Of a stretch of DNA of 5,729 nucleotides, positions 5,302 through 5,729 are shown piece after piece. A program made the translations under genes and the position numbers. A model generated the notes under the pieces. It had not been told where the DNA came from. It was given only the letters and a program-made list of their open reading frames with translations, and made no database searches. Numbering within the stretch: the stretch's first letter is position 1; every line of letters begins with the position of its first letter. This stretch comes from Rhizobium sp. LCM 4573 (GTDB taxonomy: Bacteria; Pseudomonadota; Alphaproteobacteria; Rhizobiales; Rhizobiaceae): the NCBI RefSeq assembly GCF_001854865.1, contig NZ_MDDW01000013.1, positions 71,892-77,620 of the forward strand, read 5' to 3'.

Positions 5302-5330
5302 TTGACAGGGAAGTTTAGCCCCCTTACATG
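5302..5330 (+). promoter_or_regulatory. Promoter of tRNA-Leu
   Basis: A consensus -35 box TTGACA (5302-5307) is followed by exactly 17 bases and TACATG (5325-5330) as -10. Transcription would start only a few bases before the mature tRNA 5' end at 5341. Confidence 0.65.
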
Positions 5331-5340
5331 CCTCTCCGTC

Positions 5341-5425
5341 GCCCAGATGGCGGAATTGGTAGACGCGCAGGTTTCAGGTACCTGTGCCGCGAGGCGTGGA
5401 GGTTCGAGTCCTCTTCTGGGCACCA
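5341..5425 (+). tRNA. tRNA-Leu (anticodon CAG)
   Basis: The full class II cloverleaf can be folded by eye. Acceptor GCCCAGA (5341-5347) pairs with TCTGGGC (5415-5421), followed by discriminator A and an encoded CCA (5423-5425). The anticodon stem CAGGT/ACCTG (5368-5372, 5380-5384) encloses the loop TTCAGGT, with anticodon CAG at 5375-5377, which reads the leucine codon CUG. A long variable arm (GCC-GCGA-GGC type, about 5386-5397) is typical of leucine tRNAs. The T arm has GAGG-TTCGAGT-CCTC, and the D arm has GCGGAATTGGTAGACGC. CUG is a common leucine codon in this GC-rich window. Confidence 0.98.
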
Positions 5426-5430
5426 TTCCA

Positions 5431-5454
5431 GTTTGATCACTACCAGGATCAAGC
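5431..5454 (+). terminator. Hairpin just after tRNA-Leu, possible terminator
   Basis: GTTTGATC (5431-5438) pairs with GATCAAGC (5447-5454), with one G-U wobble, over an 8-base loop, followed by AATTTCTCT. It sits 6 bases after the tRNA CCA end, where a tRNA terminator or processing hairpin is expected. The U tract is weak. Confidence 0.5.
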
Positions 5455-5678
5455 AATTTCTCTCCCAAAATTCGAGTTTTCGACTTGACTTGGCCGAAGG
5501 TTGCGGACCTTCAGCGGCCCAAGAGCGCCGATGGACGTTTCGGCGGACTCTGATCTTTTGCCCATGCCTGGGCGTTCGCGTCATTAGATATTCACGCTCA
5601 CTACACGTCCCTGTCATCGATTGGGCCTAGTACCTGCGCCGATCAAACGGTCGCCCGCACCCAATCTGGAGACATGCG
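5455..5678. other. Non-coding stretch with hairpins between tRNA-Leu and the exported-protein gene
   Basis: No supported gene is seen here; short open frames lack ribosome sites and family-like sequence. The main structure is a bulged hairpin at 5489-5523, whose paired parts are CTTGG/CCAAG, CCG/CGG and AAGGT/ACCTT around a TGCGG loop. A smaller one, GCCCA/TGGGC, lies at 5560-5573. The promoter of the gene starting at 5679 must lie here, but no clear -35/-10 pair could be named. Confidence 0.4.
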
Positions 5679-5729
5679 ATGAAACGCAACTGGTTGCTTT
5701 CCACCCTTACCGCCGGCACGCTTGCCCTG
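5679..5729 (+). CDS. Start of an exported protein (signal peptide only); truncated at right edge
   Basis: Seventeen codons are visible: MKRNWLLSTLTAGTLAL. A positively charged start (K2, R3) followed by a hydrophobic, Ala/Leu/Thr-rich segment is the beginning of a Sec-type signal peptide, so the product should be periplasmic, outer-membrane or secreted. GGAG at 5668-5671 lies 7 bases before ATG 5679, which supports the start. An overlapping ATG at 5674 is followed at once by a stop. The mature protein lies outside the window, so no family can be given. Confidence 0.75.
   Translation, partial: MKRNWLLSTLTAGTLAL

Noticed and set aside
5341..5425. Integrated element or att duplication at the tRNA
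   Set aside because: No repeat of the tRNA 3' end, integrase or abrupt composition change is visible within the window.
5328..5630. Plus-strand frame across the tRNA and the opposite minus-strand frames at 4965-5617
   Set aside because: They read through a complete tRNA-Leu cloverleaf, which rules out protein coding as the main role. No ribosome site or family resemblance is seen.

Overview
The window looks like chromosomal DNA of an alphaproteobacterium, most likely of the Rhizobiaceae (Rhizobium/Agrobacterium/Sinorhizobium type). Supporting this are the GC-rich coding bias, the gene types present (a PhcB-like methyltransferase, a MarR plus aromatic hydroxylase pair, a DoxX protein, a Cys-type SelW-like protein, a CCA-encoding tRNA-Leu) and clean Shine-Dalgarno sites. 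Genus cannot be fixed from sequence alone. No transposase, integrase, phage gene, CRISPR array or rRNA is visible.

Layout from left to right. (1) 1-248, minus: the N-terminal end of a membrane protein that runs off the left edge, with a strong ribosome binding site. (2) 249-485: an AT-rich divergent promoter region with five TTAA motifs. (3) 486-1529, plus: a PhcB-like SAM-dependent methyltransferase. (4) 1566-1609: a perfect 14-bp-stem hairpin between convergent genes. (5) 1648-2130, minus: a MarR-family regulator. (6) 2131-2336: a divergent control region with overlapping, opposed promoters, a 25-bp near-perfect palindrome and a long, structured leader. (7) 2337-4262, plus: a 641-residue flavin monooxygenase of the 3-hydroxybenzoate 4-hydroxylase (MobA)/phenol 2-hydroxylase type. 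(8) 4306-4335: a convergent hairpin terminator. (9) 4342-4791, minus: a DoxX membrane protein. (10) 4939-5238, plus: a SelW-like (Rdx) thioredoxin-fold protein with a CxxC motif. (11) 5341-5425: tRNA-Leu(CAG) with its own promoter. (12) 5426-5678: non-coding sequence with hairpins. (13) 5679-right edge, plus: the start of an exported protein with a signal peptide.

How the genes work together. The clearest functional unit is the MarR/monooxygenase pair. The regulator and the enzyme gene are transcribed away from each other, and one palindromic operator covers both promoters. This fits a substrate-responsive repressor that controls itself and an aromatic ring hydroxylase, as described for mobR/mobA. 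No ring-cleavage or transport genes lie beside it, so the product probably feeds a pathway encoded elsewhere. DoxX and the SelW-like protein are divergent neighbours, and both families have been loosely linked to redox or stress functions. The rest look like independent housekeeping or accessory genes. I do not see a clearly new multi-gene system. The most interesting elements are the compact operator/promoter overlap with its structured leader, and the PhcB-like methyltransferase with an atypical SAM-binding loop.
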